Assembly: GCF_020526085.1 (NCBI RefSeq)
Contig: NZ_CP084874.1
Location: 992,001 to 1,056,000 of the forward strand
Source of the DNA: Klebsiella africana
GTDB lineage: Bacteria > Pseudomonadota > Gammaproteobacteria > Enterobacterales > Enterobacteriaceae
Direction of reading: 5' to 3'
Length of the DNA: 64,000 nucleotides
Shown: piece after piece, positions 1-10,753 of the stretch
Layout of the letters: each line of letters begins with the position of its first letter
How positions within the stretch are numbered: position 1 is the first letter of the stretch
The notes under the pieces: generated by a model
Told to the model about the DNA's origin: nothing
The model's database searches: none
The model's input: only the letters and a program-made list of their open reading frames with translations
Translations under genes and position numbers: made by a program

Positions 1-232
1 GGATGGAGAACGAGAGCCGCTCAGGATGAACGGTGGATCAGGAAGATCGGGACAAACTTAAGGATAAGTCATTTCGCATCGGGGTGGTGTGAAAGCAGGA
101 TGCACTTGTTTAAGGATGAACGTGGTCAGGAGACCTCAGGAAAAGTTTTCAAGGACGAGCAGGGAGCACCAATGTAGCGGGACTGCTGCAAAACGAACCG
201 GGAGCACTGTTTATACAGTGCTCCCTTTTTTT
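1..232 (+). ncRNA. csrB: CsrB small RNA, 3' part (5' end lies outside the window)
   Basis: CsrB binds and titrates the translational repressor CsrA. The segment carries repeated GGA motifs in short hairpins (AGGATG or AGGAxx at about 22, 38, 60, 101, 114, 132 and 138), the CsrA-binding signature, and ends in a strong intrinsic terminator. Sequence and position directly upstream of yqcC match E. coli csrB, which is about 369 nt long, so roughly the last 230 nt are seen here. Transcription of csrB is known to be activated by BarA/UvrY, and barA lies in this window at 7891-10641. Confidence 0.93.
200..232 (+). terminator. Intrinsic terminator of csrB
   Basis: A perfect 10-bp stem (200-209 with 216-225, arm GGGAGCACTG) closes a 6-nt loop and is followed by seven T (226-232). 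It ends CsrB 57 bp before yqcC. Confidence 0.93.
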
Positions 233-289
233 ATTTCTCCTGCGGATTTGCTATCCTGCGCGCGGTTTTTAACTCATCGAGGTTTCCCC

Positions 290-619
290 ATGACTCTTCA
301 CGATAGCGTGCGCGATCGCCTGCGCGCCATTGAAGCCCTGCTGCGCGAAACAGATCACTGGCAGGAGATGGCCCCGGATAGCAGCGCCTTTGCCAGCGAT
401 AAGCCGTTTTGCCTGGATACCCTTGAGCCGCTGGAATGGCTGCAATGGGTCCTGATCCCGCGTATGCACCAGCTGCTGGAGAGCGGTCAGCCGCTGCCGC
501 AAAATTTTGCCGTCGCGCCTTATTATGAGATGGCCCTGGATCAGGCGCACCCGGTTCGCGAATCCATGCTGGCAGAACTTCTGCTGTTAGATGCGCTGTT
601 TGCCGGTGAGCAGGCCTGA
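290..619 (+). CDS. yqcC: YqcC family protein of unknown function
   Basis: A 109-residue acidic cytosolic protein with no signal peptide or membrane segment. The start MTLHDSVRDR gives exactly the E. coli YqcC length; a longer reading frame beginning at 89 runs through csrB and its terminator and is not real. A weak ribosome-binding site (CGAGG) sits about 8 nt upstream. The stop overlaps the truC start (TGATG), so the two are probably translationally coupled, as in E. coli. No biochemical function is established. Confidence 0.92.
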   Translation: MTLHDSVRDRLRAIEALLRETDHWQEMAPDSSAFASDKPFCLDTLEPLEWLQWVLIPRMHQLLESGQPLPQNFAVAPYYEMALDQAHPVRESMLAELLLLDALFAGEQA

Positions 620-1416
620 TGCTGGAGATTATCTACCAGGACGACTGGCTGGTGGCGGTCAACAAACCGTCGGGCTGGCTGGTGCATCGCAGCTGGCTCG
701 ATCGCGATGAGAAAGTGGTGGTGATGCAGACTGTGCGTGACCAGATTGGCCAGCACGTTTTTACCGCCCACCGCCTCGACCGGCCCACCTCCGGCGTCCT
801 GTTGATGGGGCTGTCAAGCGAGGCGGGGCGGCTGCTGGCGCAACAGTTCGAGCAGCATCAGATCCAGAAGCGCTACCATGCGATCGTCCGCGGCTGGCTG
901 ATGGACGAAGCGCTGCTGGATTACCCGTTGGTGGAGGAGCTGGATAAAATCGCCGATAAGTTCGCCCGCGAAGATAAAGGGCCGCAGCCGGCGGTAACCC
1001 ACTACCGCGGTCTGGCGACAGTGGAGATGCCGGTCGCCACCGGGCGTTATCCCACCACGCGCTACGGGCTGGTGGAACTGGAGCCGAAAACCGGCCGCAA
1101 GCACCAGCTGCGTCGCCATCTTGCCCATCTGCGTCATCCGATCCTTGGCGACAGCAAGCATGGCGATCTGCGGCAAAACCGCAGCGCCGCGGAACATTTC
1201 GGCTGTCACCGCCTGATGCTGCACGCCAGCGAACTGACGTTAACCCATCCATTTACCGGCGAGCCGCTGACGTTGCGCGCCGGTTTTGACGATGTCTGGA
1301 TGCGCGCGCTGTCGCAGTTTGGCTGGCGCGGGCTTCTCCCGCTAAATGAAAGGGTTGAGTTTGCCGACGACTGCGGTCAGGATGAAGAGAATAAGGTCAA
1401 TCCAGGGAGACAATAG
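619..1416 (+). CDS. truC: tRNA pseudouridine(65) synthase TruC
   Basis: A 265-residue RluA-family pseudouridine synthase that isomerises uridine 65 in the T-stem side of certain tRNAs. The catalytic motif HRLDRPTSG (about residues 51-59) carries the nucleophilic Asp, and the [13 protein letters not shown] stretch (about 178-190) is the conserved C-terminal RluA motif. The start overlaps the yqcC stop by one base, and yqcA follows one base after the stop, so yqcC-truC-yqcA look like one operon. Slightly longer than E. coli TruC (260), the difference lying at the C-terminus. Confidence 0.95.
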   Translation: MLEIIYQDDWLVAVNKPSGWLVHRSWLDRDEKVVVMQTVRDQIGQHVFTAHRLDRPTSGVLLMGLSSEAGRLLAQQFEQHQIQKRYHAIVRGWLMDEALLDYPLVEELDKIADKFAREDKGPQPAVTHYRGLATVEMPVATGRYPTTRYGLVELEPKTGRKHQLRRHLAHLRHPILGDSKHGDLRQNRSAAEHFGCHRLMLHASELTLTHPFTGEPLTLRAGFDDVWMRALSQFGWRGLLPLNERVEFADDCGQDEENKVNPGRQ

Positions 1417-1417
1417 C

Positions 1418-1861
1418 ATGGCGGAAGTCGGAATTTTTGTCGGCACCATGTATGGCAACTCGCTGCTGGTCGCGGAAGAAGCAGAAGCCATTCTGAGCGG
1501 GCTGGGGCATAAAGCGACAGTATTTGAAGACCCGGAAGTGAAAGACTGGGAATCTTATACGGGGAAATATGTGCTGGTGGTCACCTCCACGACCGGGCAG
1601 GGCGATCTGCCGGACAGCATCGTCCCGCTGTATGAGGGGATCAAAGATATGTATCAGCCTCACCTACGGTACGGCATTATCGCGCTGGGCGACAGCACCT
1701 ATGCCAACTTTTGCGGCGGCGGCCTGAAGTTCGATCAACTGCTGCAGGAGCAGGGCGCGAAACGCATCGGCGAGATGCTGCAGATTGACGCCAGCGAAGA
1801 TCCGGAACCAGAAGGTGTCTCTAATCCATGGGTCGAGCAGTGGGCTACCCTGCTCGAATAA
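1418..1861 (+). CDS. yqcA: Flavodoxin YqcA
   Basis: A 147-residue single-domain flavodoxin binding FMN. The N-terminal phosphate-binding loop (VGTMYGNS, about residues 7-14), the [11 protein letters not shown] loop and ALGDSTY are typical. The start MAEVGIF is preceded by CCAGGGAGA at a good distance; an upstream in-frame start at 1346 would lie inside truC. Expected to be a small cytosolic electron carrier; the E. coli homologue has been tied to the stability or function of flavoprotein partners, but the physiological partner is unclear. Confidence 0.94.
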   Translation: MAEVGIFVGTMYGNSLLVAEEAEAILSGLGHKATVFEDPEVKDWESYTGKYVLVVTSTTGQGDLPDSIVPLYEGIKDMYQPHLRYGIIALGDSTYANFCGGGLKFDQLLQEQGAKRIGEMLQIDASEDPEPEGVSNPWVEQWATLLE

Positions 1862-1868
1862 AAGCGCT

Positions 1869-1890
1869 GCCCTCTCCCTACGCAGAGGGC
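1869..1890 (+). terminator. Hairpin after yqcA, weak terminator candidate
   Basis: A 7-bp GC-rich stem GCCCTCT/AGAGGGC (1869-1875 with 1884-1890) lies 8 bp past the yqcA stop. It lacks a T-run, so it could be a Rho-linked 3' end or only an mRNA-stabilising hairpin. Confidence 0.4.
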
Positions 1891-1958
1891 GCCCTTTACT
1901 CACGTCGCGGCCAGATATGCGGACGCAGAAATTGTAGCGCTTTCCGCGCACCACGCCT

Positions 1959-2263
1959 TTAGGCAAACGCCACAATATCCTTAGCAATATCATGGGGTAA
2001 GCCAGCCAGTTTCACCGGGTCAAGAGAGGTATTTCACACTCTGGCCCTTTTTGCCGCGCTTTTGACTACCCGCAGCGCTGGCTTTTCATTTCCGTGAACT
2101 TCCCCCCATTCTTTCAGGCATACGCCATAAATCACCTGCAACAGCGGCGCAAAAGCTGTGTAGATGCACGGTGAGCTGCGGAGAGCCTCTTCATATACTG
2201 CTCCAGCCAGTGACAAATGCAGTGCCAGATATAACGACAACTATCAAAACACGACCACGTCAT
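1959..2263 (-). pseudogene. Possible decayed small gene, unidentified
   Basis: The 471 bp between yqcA and gudP contain no intact gene. On the minus strand a protein-like frame (2034-2240) is interrupted by TGA at 2034-2036, but the same frame continues plausibly for 24 residues (SLDPVKLAGLPHDIAKDI...) to TAA at 1959-1961. Upstream, another frame starting with ATG at 2261-2263 gives a protein-like MTWSCFDSCRYIW start. This looks like a remnant with one nonsense change and one frameshift. The family is not recognised, and chance open frames cannot be excluded. Confidence 0.28.
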
Positions 2264-2332
2264 TCTGATTACCCTACAGGTTGTGCTGTTCAGAATGAAC
2301 GTAGCTAAACGCTATGATTCAGGAGTACAACA

Positions 2333-3685
2333 ATGAGTTCATTAAGTCAGGCGGCGACGGCGGCTGAAAAGCGCACCAACGCCCGCTACTGGATAGTGGT
2401 GATGCTGTTTATCGTCACTTCTTTTAACTATGGCGACCGGGCGACGCTGTCGATCGCCGGTTCGGAAATGGCCAAAGATATCGGCCTGGATCCGGTGGGG
2501 ATGGGGTATGTGTTCTCCGCCTTCTCATGGGCTTATGTCATCGGCCAGATCCCGGGCGGCTGGCTGCTCGACCGCTTCGGTTCGAAGCGCGTCTATTTCT
2601 GGTCAATCTTCATCTGGTCGATGTTTACCCTGCTGCAGGGCTTCGTCGATATCTTCAGCGGCTTTGGCATTATCATCGCGCTGTTCACTCTGCGTTTCCT
2701 CGTCGGCCTTGCCGAGTCGCCGTCATTCCCCGGCAACAGCCGTATCGTCGCCGCCTGGTTCCCGGCGCAGGAGAGGGGAACGGCGGTATCGATTTTTAAC
2801 TCCGCCCAGTACTTTGCCACCGTTATCTTCGCGCCGATCATGGGCTGGCTGACGCATGAGGTGGGTTGGTCACACGTGTTCTTCTTTATGGGCGGGCTGG
2901 GGATTGTGATCAGCTTTGTGTGGCTGAAAGTGATCCACGATCCGAACAATCACCCGGGCGTGAACAAGAAGGAGCTGGACTATATCGCCGAAGGCGGGGC
3001 GCTAATCAACATGGATCAAAAGGGTAGCGCGCAGAAAGTACCGTTCAGCGTCAAAATGGGTCAGATCAAGCAACTGATCGGATCGCGGATGATGGTCGGT
3101 ATCTATATCGGTCAGTATTGCATCAACGCCTTAACCTACTTCTTTATCACCTGGTTCCCGGTTTACCTGGTGCAGGCGCGCGGCATGTCGATCCTCAAAG
3201 CGGGCTTTGTCGCCTCCATTCCGGCGGTGTGCGGCTTTGTCGGCGGGGTATTGGGCGGAGTGATCTCCGACTGGTTAATGCGTCGCACCGGCTCGTTGAA
3301 CATTGCGCGCAAAACGCCGATTGTGCTGGGGATGCTGCTCTCCATGACCATGCTGATGTGTAACTATGTCAACGTGGAGTGGATGGTGATCGGCTTTATG
3401 GCGATGGCCTTCTTTGGTAAAGGCATCGGCGCGCTGGGCTGGGCGGTAATGGCGGATACCGCGCCGAAAGAGATTAGCGGTCTCTCCGGCGGTCTGTTCA
3501 ATATGTTCGGCAATATCTCCGGCATTGTCACCCCTATCGCCATCGGCTATATCGTCGGCACCACCGGCTCGTTCAACGGCGCGCTGATCTACGTTGGCAT
3601 CCATGCCCTGGTGGCGGTGCTGAGCTACCTCGTGCTGGTGGGCGATATCAAACGTATCGAACTGAAACCTGTAGCGGGACGTTAA
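2333..3685 (+). CDS. gudP: D-glucarate/galactarate:H+ symporter GudP (MFS)
   Basis: A 450-residue inner-membrane transporter of the anion:cation symporter family of MFS, same length as E. coli GudP. About 12 hydrophobic segments are visible; [11 protein letters not shown] follows TM1, and the MFS loop signature appears as [15 protein letters not shown] (about 70-84). AGGAG lies 8 nt before the ATG. It imports glucarate or galactarate for the dehydratases encoded directly downstream (2-bp gap). In E. coli this operon is activated by CdaR; no CdaR site could be assigned with confidence here. Confidence 0.95.
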   Translation: MSSLSQAATAAEKRTNARYWIVVMLFIVTSFNYGDRATLSIAGSEMAKDIGLDPVGMGYVFSAFSWAYVIGQIPGGWLLDRFGSKRVYFWSIFIWSMFTLLQGFVDIFSGFGIIIALFTLRFLVGLAESPSFPGNSRIVAAWFPAQERGTAVSIFNSAQYFATVIFAPIMGWLTHEVGWSHVFFFMGGLGIVISFVWLKVIHDPNNHPGVNKKELDYIAEGGALINMDQKGSAQKVPFSVKMGQIKQLIGSRMMVGIYIGQYCINALTYFFITWFPVYLVQARGMSILKAGFVASIPAVCGFVGGVLGGVISDWLMRRTGSLNIARKTPIVLGMLLSMTMLMCNYVNVEWMVIGFMAMAFFGKGIGALGWAVMADTAPKEISGLSGGLFNMFGNISGIVTPIAIGYIVGTTGSFNGALIYVGIHALVAVLSYLVLVGDIKRIELKPVAGR

Positions 3686-3687
3686 TC

Positions 3688-5028
3688 ATGACTACCCAAT
3701 CCAGCCCAATTATTACTGAGATGAAGGTCATTCCGGTGGCCGGGCACGACAGTATGCTGCTGAACATCGGTGGGGCCCATAACGCCTGGTTTACCCGCAA
3801 TATCGTGGTGTTGACCGATAATGCCGGACACACTGGCGTAGGCGAAGCACCCGGCGGGGAGGTTATCTACCAGACGCTACTGGCGGCGATCCCGCAGGTG
3901 GTGGGCCAGGAGGTCGCCCGACTCAATCGCGTGGTGCAGCAGGTGCATAAAGGCAATCAGGCGGCGGATTTTGATACCTTCGGCAAAGGGGCGTGGACCT
4001 TCGAACTGAAGGTTAACGCGGTGGCGGCGCTGGAAGCGGCGCTGCTCGATCTGCTTGGTCAAGTGCTGAAGGTGCCGGTCTGCGAGCTGCTGGGGCCGGG
4101 TAAGCAACGTGATGCCGTCACGGTGCTGGGCTACCTGTTCTATATCGGCGATCGGCAGAAAACCGACCTTGGCTATCTGGACCATACGCCGGGCGATCAC
4201 GAATGGTATCGCCTGCGCCACCTGCAGGCGTTGAGCAGCGAGGCGGTAGTGCGTCTGGCGGAAGCCGCCCAGGATCGCTACGGTTTCAAAGACTTTAAGC
4301 TCAAAGGCGGCGTGCTGCCCGGCGAGCAGGAGATCGACACCGCCCGGGCGCTGAAAAAGCGTTTCCCGGATGCGCGCATCACCGTCGACCCGAACGGCGC
4401 CTGGCTGCTGGATGAGGCCATCGCGCTGTGCACAGGCCTGCAGGATGTCCTGACCTACGCCGAAGATCCGTGCGGCGCCGAGCAAGGCTTCTCCGGCCGG
4501 GAGGTGATGGCCGAGTTCCGCCGCGCCACCGGGCTGCCGGTCGCCACCAATATGATCGCCACCAACTGGCGCGAAATGGGCCATGCGGTGATGCTCAACG
4601 CCGTCGACATCCCGCTGGCGGACCCGCATTTCTGGACGCTCTCCGGTGCGGTGCGGGTGGCGCAGCTGTGCGACGACTGGGGGCTCACCTGGGGCTGCCA
4701 TTCCAACAACCACTTTGATATTTCCCTGGCGATGTTTACCCACGTCGGCGCCGCCGCGCCGGGCAACCCCACCGCCATCGATACCCATTGGATCTGGCAG
4801 GAGGGCGACGCGCGCCTGACCAAAAATCCGCTGCAGATTATTCACGGCAGCATTGCCGTGCCAGACGCGCCGGGGCTCGGCGTGGAACTTGACTGGGAGC
4901 AGGTGCGCAAAGCCCATGAGGCCTATAAAGCGCTGCCGGGCGGCGCACGCAACGATGCAGGCCCGATGCAGTACCTGATCCCCGGCTGGACATTCGACCG
5001 TAAACGTCCCGTTTTCGGTCGTCACTAA
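3688..5028 (+). CDS. gudX: Glucarate dehydratase-related protein GudX
   Basis: A 446-residue enolase-superfamily protein. It keeps the FKLKGG lysine motif (about 205-210), the metal-ligand segments [18 protein letters not shown] and TNMIATNW, and the HSNNHFD histidine region, and is full length. In E. coli GudX is a paralogue of GudD with much weaker glucarate dehydratase activity, thought to support or fine-tune the pathway. It sits between gudP (2 bp) and gudD (17 bp) and shares long identical stretches with GudD, including [20 protein letters not shown]. Confidence 0.93.
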   Translation: MTTQSSPIITEMKVIPVAGHDSMLLNIGGAHNAWFTRNIVVLTDNAGHTGVGEAPGGEVIYQTLLAAIPQVVGQEVARLNRVVQQVHKGNQAADFDTFGKGAWTFELKVNAVAALEAALLDLLGQVLKVPVCELLGPGKQRDAVTVLGYLFYIGDRQKTDLGYLDHTPGDHEWYRLRHLQALSSEAVVRLAEAAQDRYGFKDFKLKGGVLPGEQEIDTARALKKRFPDARITVDPNGAWLLDEAIALCTGLQDVLTYAEDPCGAEQGFSGREVMAEFRRATGLPVATNMIATNWREMGHAVMLNAVDIPLADPHFWTLSGAVRVAQLCDDWGLTWGCHSNNHFDISLAMFTHVGAAAPGNPTAIDTHWIWQEGDARLTKNPLQIIHGSIAVPDAPGLGVELDWEQVRKAHEAYKALPGGARNDAGPMQYLIPGWTFDRKRPVFGRH

Positions 5029-5045
5029 TTAAAAAGGATGATGCT

Positions 5046-6386
5046 ATGACGACTTTCACTTCAACACCTATTGTTACGACCATGCAGGTGATCCCGGTTG
5101 CTGGCCATGACAGTATGCTGATGAACCTGAGTGGCGCGCACGCCCCGTATTTCACCCGTAATATCGTGATTATCAAAGATAACGCTGGCCATACCGGCGT
5201 CGGTGAAATTCCGGGAGGTGAAAAAATTCGCCAGACGCTGGAGGATGCCATTCCGCTGGTGGTGGGCAAAACGCTGGGCGAGTATAAAAACGTGCTCGGC
5301 GCGGTACGCAACCAGTTTGCCGACCGCGACGCCGGGGGCCGGGGCCTGCAGACCTTCGACCTGCGTACCACCATTCACGTGGTGACCGGCATCGAAGCCG
5401 CACTGCTGGACCTGCTGGGCCAGCACCTTGGCGTCAATGTCGCTTCCCTGCTCGGCGATGGCCAGCAGCGCAGCGAAGTGGAAATGCTGGGCTATCTGTT
5501 CTTTATCGGGAATCGCCATGCGACGCCGCTGGCCTATCAGAGCCAGCCGGATGAGCAGTGCGAGTGGTATCGCCTGCGTCATGAAGAGGCGATGACGCCG
5601 GATGCGGTGGTCCGCCTGGCGGAAGCGGCGTATGAAAAATACGGCTTCAACGACTTTAAGCTGAAGGGCGGCGTGCTGGCCGGTTTTGAAGAAGCTGAAG
5701 CGATCAGCGCCCTGGCGAAGCGCTTCCCGAACGCCCGTGTCACCCTCGACCCGAACGGCGCCTGGCTGCTGGAGGAAGCCATTCAGATTGGTAAACAGCT
5801 GAAGGGCGTGCTGGCCTATGCGGAGGATCCGTGCGGCGCTGAACAGGGCTTCTCCGGCCGCGAAGTGATGGCCGAGTTCCGCCGTGCGACAGGCCTGCCG
5901 ACCGCCACCAATATGATCGCCACCGACTGGCGGCAGATGGGACATACGCTGTCCCTGCAGTCGGTGGATATCCCGCTGGCGGATCCGCACTTCTGGACCA
6001 TGCAGGGGTCGGTGCGCGTAGCGCAGATGTGTCATGAATTCGGCCTGACCTGGGGTTCGCACTCTAATAATCACTTCGACGTGTCGCTGGCGATGTTTAC
6101 CCATGTTGCCGCGGCGGCACCGGGTAAAATTACCGCTATCGATACCCACTGGATCTGGCAGGAGGGTAACCAGCGTCTGACCAAACAACCTTTTGAAATC
6201 AAAGGCGGTATGGTGCAGGTTCCGAGTACCCCGGGCCTGGGGGTTGAGCTGGATATGGACCGCGTGATGCAGGCAAATGAGCTATATAAGAAACATGGTC
6301 TTGGCGCCCGCGACGATGCGATGGCGATGCAGTATCTGATCCCGGGCTGGACCTTTGACAACAAGCGTCCCTGCATGGTGCGCTAA
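5046..6386 (+). CDS. gudD: D-glucarate dehydratase GudD
   Basis: A 446-residue mandelate-racemase-type enolase-superfamily enzyme that removes water from D-glucarate or L-idarate to give 5-keto-4-deoxyglucarate. The catalytic KxK (NDFKLKGG), metal ligands in LDPNGAW, GAEQG and TNMIATDW, and the catalytic His in SHSNNHFD are all present. Nearly identical to E. coli GudD (446 aa). AAAAGGATG upstream provides the ribosome-binding site. The product is normally split by an aldolase (GarL), not encoded in this window, to tartronate semialdehyde and pyruvate. Confidence 0.96.
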   Translation: MTTFTSTPIVTTMQVIPVAGHDSMLMNLSGAHAPYFTRNIVIIKDNAGHTGVGEIPGGEKIRQTLEDAIPLVVGKTLGEYKNVLGAVRNQFADRDAGGRGLQTFDLRTTIHVVTGIEAALLDLLGQHLGVNVASLLGDGQQRSEVEMLGYLFFIGNRHATPLAYQSQPDEQCEWYRLRHEEAMTPDAVVRLAEAAYEKYGFNDFKLKGGVLAGFEEAEAISALAKRFPNARVTLDPNGAWLLEEAIQIGKQLKGVLAYAEDPCGAEQGFSGREVMAEFRRATGLPTATNMIATDWRQMGHTLSLQSVDIPLADPHFWTMQGSVRVAQMCHEFGLTWGSHSNNHFDVSLAMFTHVAAAAPGKITAIDTHWIWQEGNQRLTKQPFEIKGGMVQVPSTPGLGVELDMDRVMQANELYKKHGLGARDDAMAMQYLIPGWTFDNKRPCMVR

Positions 6387-6392
6387 ATGGCC

Positions 6393-6414
6393 GCCGGCCT
6401 CTGCGGGGGCCGGC
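6393..6414 (+). terminator. GC-rich hairpin between gudD and garK (attenuator-like or mRNA end)
   Basis: A perfect 7-bp stem GCCGGCC/GGCCGGC (6393-6399 with 6408-6414, 8-nt loop) stands 7 bp after the gudD stop with no T-run. It may lower garK expression relative to gudPXD or protect the upstream mRNA end. Confidence 0.4.
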
Positions 6415-6458
6415 ATTGCGCGACAGCGCCAGGAGTTGGCTCAGAGTAAGGACAGCAC

Positions 6459-7598
6459 ATGAAAATAGTGATCGCACCGGATTCCTGGAAGGAGAGTCTG
6501 AGCGCGCTGGAAGTGGCCACGGCGATAGAGCAAGGCTTTCGCGAGATTTATCCTGATGCGGAGTACGTCAAGCTGCCGGTTGCCGACGGTGGGGAAGGGA
6601 CGGTGGAAGCTATGGTGGCGGCGACCGGCGGGCATCAGGTTCCGCTGATGGTCACCGGGCCGCTGGGAGAATCCGTTGAGGCATTTTATGGGCTATCCGG
6701 CGATCGCCAGTGCGCCTTTATCGAAATGGCGGCCGCCAGTGGGCTGGAGAGCGTCCCGCCGGCGCAACGTAATCCGCTGCTGACCACTTCCTGGGGCACC
6801 GGGGAGTTAATCCGCCATGCGCTGGACGCCGGCGTGCGGCAGATCATTATTGGTATTGGCGGTAGTGCGACCAATGACGGCGGCGCTGGCATGGTGCAGG
6901 CGCTGGGGGCGAAACTGTTGACCGCCGATGGCGAGCAAATCGCCTCCGGAGGTGGTGCGCTGGAGACGCTGGCGCGTATCGACCTTAGCGAACTCGATCC
7001 GCGGCTGGCAGATTGCCAGATTGACGTCGCCTGCGATGTCACCAACCCGTTGACCGGCCCGCAGGGGGCCAGTGCGGTGTTCGGCCCGCAAAAAGGAGCG
7101 ACGGCGCAGATGATCGACCGGCTCGACAGCGGCCTGCAGCACTATGCCCGGATCATCGCCCGCGATTTAGATATCGACGTGCTGAGCCTTGAGGGCGGGG
7201 GTGCGGCGGGCGGCATGGGCGCGGCACTGTATGCGTTCTGTGGTGCTCAGTTGCGTCCGGGCATTGAGATTGTCACCGATGCGCTGCAGCTGGCTGAGCG
7301 GGTGGCGGATGCCGATTTAGTGATCACCGGCGAAGGGCGTATCGATAGCCAGACGATCCACGGCAAGGTCCCGGTGGGAGTGGCGAAGGTAGCGAAGCGT
7401 TTTAACGTCCCGGTGATCGGCATTGCCGGCAGCCTTACCGCCGATGTTGGCGTCGTGCATCAGCACGGGCTGGATGCGGTATTTAGCGTGTTGTATACCA
7501 TTTGTACCCTCGATGAAGCGCTGGCCAACGCTGCCGCCAACCTGCGAATGACGGCGCGTAACGTAGCCGCGGTTTTGCAGATGGGTGATAAGCGGTAA
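6459..7598 (+). CDS. garK: Glycerate 2-kinase (GarK type)
   Basis: A 379-residue type-1 glycerate kinase that phosphorylates D-glycerate to 2-phosphoglycerate, the last step of glucarate and galactarate breakdown. Recognised by the [16 protein letters not shown] start, [23 protein letters not shown] and [11 protein letters not shown] motifs. E. coli GarK is 381 residues but is encoded in the separate gar operon; here the kinase follows gudD after 72 bp on the same strand and is probably co-transcribed. The paralogue GlxK is an alternative name; context favours garK. Confidence 0.88.
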   Translation: MKIVIAPDSWKESLSALEVATAIEQGFREIYPDAEYVKLPVADGGEGTVEAMVAATGGHQVPLMVTGPLGESVEAFYGLSGDRQCAFIEMAAASGLESVPPAQRNPLLTTSWGTGELIRHALDAGVRQIIIGIGGSATNDGGAGMVQALGAKLLTADGEQIASGGGALETLARIDLSELDPRLADCQIDVACDVTNPLTGPQGASAVFGPQKGATAQMIDRLDSGLQHYARIIARDLDIDVLSLEGGGAAGGMGAALYAFCGAQLRPGIEIVTDALQLAERVADADLVITGEGRIDSQTIHGKVPVGVAKVAKRFNVPVIGIAGSLTADVGVVHQHGLDAVFSVLYTICTLDEALANAAANLRMTARNVAAVLQMGDKR

Positions 7599-7656
7599 TG
7601 GGTGCATCCCGGCTGGCGCAGTGGTATTTGTAGCCCGGATAAGGTGCGTAGCACCG

Positions 7657-7872
7657 CGATCCGGGAACCGTCCCCGGTGGCGCTTACGCTTACCGAGGCT
7701 ACCAACCGAATACCGGACCGTAACACTGCGATCCGGGAACCGTCCCCGGTGGCGCTTACGCTTACCGGGGCTACCAACCGAGTACTGGACCGTAACACTG
7801 CGATCCGGGAACCATCCCCGGTGGCGCTTACGCTTACCGGGGCTACCAGCCGAATACCGGACCGTAGGGCGT
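7657..7872. repeat. Three tandem 72-bp units with REP-like palindromes
   Basis: Units begin at 7657, 7729 and 7801 (each starting CGATCCGGGAACC) with a strict 72-bp period and only a few substitutions; the last unit diverges in its final bases. Each contains the inward-facing pieces GATCCGGG and CCCGGTGGCGC...TTACCGGGGCTACC typical of enterobacterial REP/BIME elements, and single REP-like ends flank the block (7631-7656 and 7865-7890). It fills the gap between the convergent garK and barA, a usual BIME position, and probably acts in transcript termination or stabilisation. Confidence 0.85.
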
Positions 7873-7890
7873 AGCGCCGCTATCCGGGGT

Positions 7891-10641
7891 TTACACCCCC
7901 ATCCGGCACGCTTCGCGCGCCACATTATCCATCTCATCTAACAGCTCAAGCAGCTCCGGCTCCAGATCCTCGGCGGCGGTGCCTGCCCGCAGCTGACTTT
8001 CCAGGGTATGACAAAGCTTTTTGAGTCGCGGCACGCCGCTATAGCTGCAGCTGCCGTGCAGTTTGTGGATCAGATCCACCAGCCCTTCCGGCTCTTCGCC
8101 GACCAGTTGCTCTTCCACTTTATTTCTCACCTCCGGCATAAAGGCGATCAGCATTTGCAGCATTTCCCGGGCCAGATCCGGCTTCATAGCCGCCTGACGC
8201 AGCGCCAGCTGCCAGTCGAGCGTCTGGTTATGGTCGATAACCGGCTCGGCAGGCGCTACCGCCGCCGGGGTGACGTTATGCAGGCCGGGCTGATAGCGTA
8301 GCAGCAGAGCGTGCAGTTTCTCTTCTTCAATTGGCTTCGCCAGATAATCGTTCATGCCGGCGCTCAGTAACTTCTCACGCTGGCCTTCCAGAGCATGCGC
8401 GGTGACCGCAATAACCGGCGTTTGTTGATGATGTGACAGGTGATGAATAAGCTCGCAGGCGCGGATGCCGTCCATATCCGGCATCTGAATATCCATCAGG
8501 ATCAGATCCATCTGCAGCTGCTTGGCCTTGTCCACCGCCTGCTGGCCGCTGTCGCAGAGGATCACCTGCTGCACGAGGTCGTCCAACAGGGCGCCAATCA
8601 GCTTCAGGTTAGCCGGGTTGTCGTCGACGGCCATCACGGTCATTGGCAACTTATGACTGTCGACCTGCATCAGCGGTGCGGAGGCAAGCGCGTGGCTGGT
8701 AGCCACCAGCGCCGGTAACAGACGGGTGGTGGTGAGCGGTTTCAACAGGCAGGCAGCAACGCCATCGCGCTTCAGGGCTTCGGCGCTGACCTGGGCATGA
8801 CATGGCAGAGCGAGCAGCACGTTGTCAGACATTGCGCAGGCTTTGACTAATTTTTCCCGGTGCGGCGATAAATCGCGCATTGAGACCGGGATGCCGACCA
8901 GCAGAATGTCATACTGCGCTTCCGCCAGCGAGGAGAAGGTAGGGCTATAAACCACCTCAAGCGGCGTGGCGGCCAGCATCTCCAGCGTACATTGCGCCGC
9001 CGTCGCGTTGGCCTCCACATAGGCCAGACGCTTGCCCGCCAGCCCGTCGGTGTTTAGCATATCCGGAATAGCGTTCGGGTTGAGATCGAGGCTGATATGG
9101 AACCAGAAGGTAGACCCGCGGTTCGGCTGACTGTGGAACGAAATATCCCCGCCCATCTCCTTGACCAGCCGCTGGGTGATCACCAGCCCAAGCCCGGTGC
9201 CGCCGTGACGGCGTGAAATGCTGGCATCGGCCTGACGGAAGGCCTGGAACAGTCGGGACTGATCGCGCTCGGGGATGCCGATGCCGGTATCGTGGATCTG
9301 AATTTCGATCTGTACCCGCGAATTACTGATGGCCCGCTGCTCCACCAGCACGTCGATATTGCCGTGCTCGGTAAATTTGATGGCGTTGCCCACGAGGTTG
9401 GTCACAATCTGCTGCAGACGCAGCGGGTCGCCGATGACGTTATCCGGCACATTGTTCTTAATGTTCAGCGTCAGCTCCAGCCCTTTATCATGCGCGGAAT
9501 GCGCCAGCAGGGTGACCACTTCATCAAGCGAGGTGCGCAGCAGGAACGGAATACTCTCCAGAATGAGCTTCCCGGCTTCCAGCTTGGAAAAGTCGAGCAC
9601 GTCATTGATGATCGCCAGCAGATTGTTGGCCGAACGTTCGATGGTGGTCAGGTGGTCGCGCTGCGTGGCGTTGAGATCGGTTTTCAGCGTCAGGCGGGTA
9701 AAGCCGATCACCCCATTGAGCGGGGTGCGCAGTTCGTGGGACATATTGGCCAGGAACTCAGACTTAATGCGCGCCGCCTCCTGGGCGCGCTTTTTCGCCA
9801 GGTCCAGCTCGACGTTCTGGATCTCCATCTGCTCAAGCGTTTCCCGTAGATCGGAGGTCGCCTGGTCGACGTTGTGCTGCATCTCCTCATGATACGCCGC
9901 CAGCGACATGGCCATCGAGTTAATGCCATTTTTTAGCATATCCAGTTCGCCGAGCATAAAGCCCTCGACGCGGCTGTCCAGCTGCCCGCGGCGGATGCGG
10001 TCAACGGTATTGACCATATTGCGGATGGGGCCAGTGACGTCGCGCATCAGGCGCCAGCCGAAGATCAGCGCGATGCCGATGCAGAACAGCATCATCACGC
10101 TGGAGATGAAAATTTCTTTGTACTGCTGGAGGCGGACCGATTGCAGATCTAGCTCCAGCGCGACATAGCCCAGCATATTGCCCGGCATTTTGGCATCAGA
10201 TTCGGGGGATTCATCCGGAGAATAGCTTTCCGAAACAATCGGCGTGCGCAGGATCATCATGTCGCCGTCGCGGATGACGCTGAGATGGCGGGGGAACGCT
10301 TCGCCTTTCGGGATCTGGAGTTCGCTGGGATTCAGATGGTAATTGGAGGTGACAAACAAGCGGTTATGCGAATCGTACACCGAAATGGCCCGCACGATCT
10401 CGGAGTGACGACGATGCAGAACGCTGATCAGCTGGCCGATGGATTCGCGGTTTTGCAAGTTCATGCCATATTCGCTGGAGACCGCCAGTGGTTCGATAAT
10501 ACTGGCGCCAGCGTCCTCCAGCTGGCGTTGCAGGTCGTTATAACGATGAGCAACAAAGAAAATACTGAGCAACAACCCAATCAGGACGGTTGGCGCCAGA
10601 ATCAGAATCATCATGCGAGCACGCAGGCTGTAGTTGGTCAT
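7891..10641 (-). CDS. barA: Hybrid sensor histidine kinase BarA
   Basis: A 916-residue tripartite inner-membrane kinase that senses short-chain carboxylates and phosphorylates UvrY, thereby activating csrB/csrC. Order: TM1 (about 10-31), periplasmic sensor, TM2 (about 177-196), HAMP (about 200-250), coiled coil, HisKA with [10 protein letters not shown] (His302), HATPase with [10 protein letters not shown] and GTGLGL, receiver with [13 protein letters not shown] (phospho-Asp), and C-terminal HPt with HKLHGSCSY. All phosphorelay residues are present. Divergent from rlmD; length matches E. coli BarA (918). Confidence 0.97.
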   Translation of the reverse strand: MTNYSLRARMMILILAPTVLIGLLLSIFFVAHRYNDLQRQLEDAGASIIEPLAVSSEYGMNLQNRESIGQLISVLHRRHSEIVRAISVYDSHNRLFVTSNYHLNPSELQIPKGEAFPRHLSVIRDGDMMILRTPIVSESYSPDESPESDAKMPGNMLGYVALELDLQSVRLQQYKEIFISSVMMLFCIGIALIFGWRLMRDVTGPIRNMVNTVDRIRRGQLDSRVEGFMLGELDMLKNGINSMAMSLAAYHEEMQHNVDQATSDLRETLEQMEIQNVELDLAKKRAQEAARIKSEFLANMSHELRTPLNGVIGFTRLTLKTDLNATQRDHLTTIERSANNLLAIINDVLDFSKLEAGKLILESIPFLLRTSLDEVVTLLAHSAHDKGLELTLNIKNNVPDNVIGDPLRLQQIVTNLVGNAIKFTEHGNIDVLVEQRAISNSRVQIEIQIHDTGIGIPERDQSRLFQAFRQADASISRRHGGTGLGLVITQRLVKEMGGDISFHSQPNRGSTFWFHISLDLNPNAIPDMLNTDGLAGKRLAYVEANATAAQCTLEMLAATPLEVVYSPTFSSLAEAQYDILLVGIPVSMRDLSPHREKLVKACAMSDNVLLALPCHAQVSAEALKRDGVAACLLKPLTTTRLLPALVATSHALASAPLMQVDSHKLPMTVMAVDDNPANLKLIGALLDDLVQQVILCDSGQQAVDKAKQLQMDLILMDIQMPDMDGIRACELIHHLSHHQQTPVIAVTAHALEGQREKLLSAGMNDYLAKPIEEEKLHALLLRYQPGLHNVTPAAVAPAEPVIDHNQTLDWQLALRQAAMKPDLAREMLQMLIAFMPEVRNKVEEQLVGEEPEGLVDLIHKLHGSCSYSGVPRLKKLCHTLESQLRAGTAAEDLEPELLELLDEMDNVAREACRMGV

Positions 10642-10753
10642 GCGGTTCCATTATGGGAGAATATAGACATCATCGTTCGGTGCGCGTCGGTGCGCCTCGC
10701 GGCGCTGTCGCTCTGAACGAGCTCGTTTTATTTGATTGAGACAACTCTCTACG

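Noticed and set aside
89..289. N-terminal extension of yqcC
   Set aside because: It runs through csrB and its terminator; the 109-residue start at 290 matches the known family length.
3877..5025. Large minus-strand frames opposite gudX, and similar ones opposite gudD, relA, cysI, eno and cysN
   Set aside because: Third-position GC bias in strongly coding plus-strand genes leaves the opposite strand open; translations lack family character.
7585..7941. Open frames encoding repeated RSGNRPRWRLRLPGLPTEYR-like peptides
   Set aside because: Artefact of the 72-bp tandem repeat, open in several frames on both strands.
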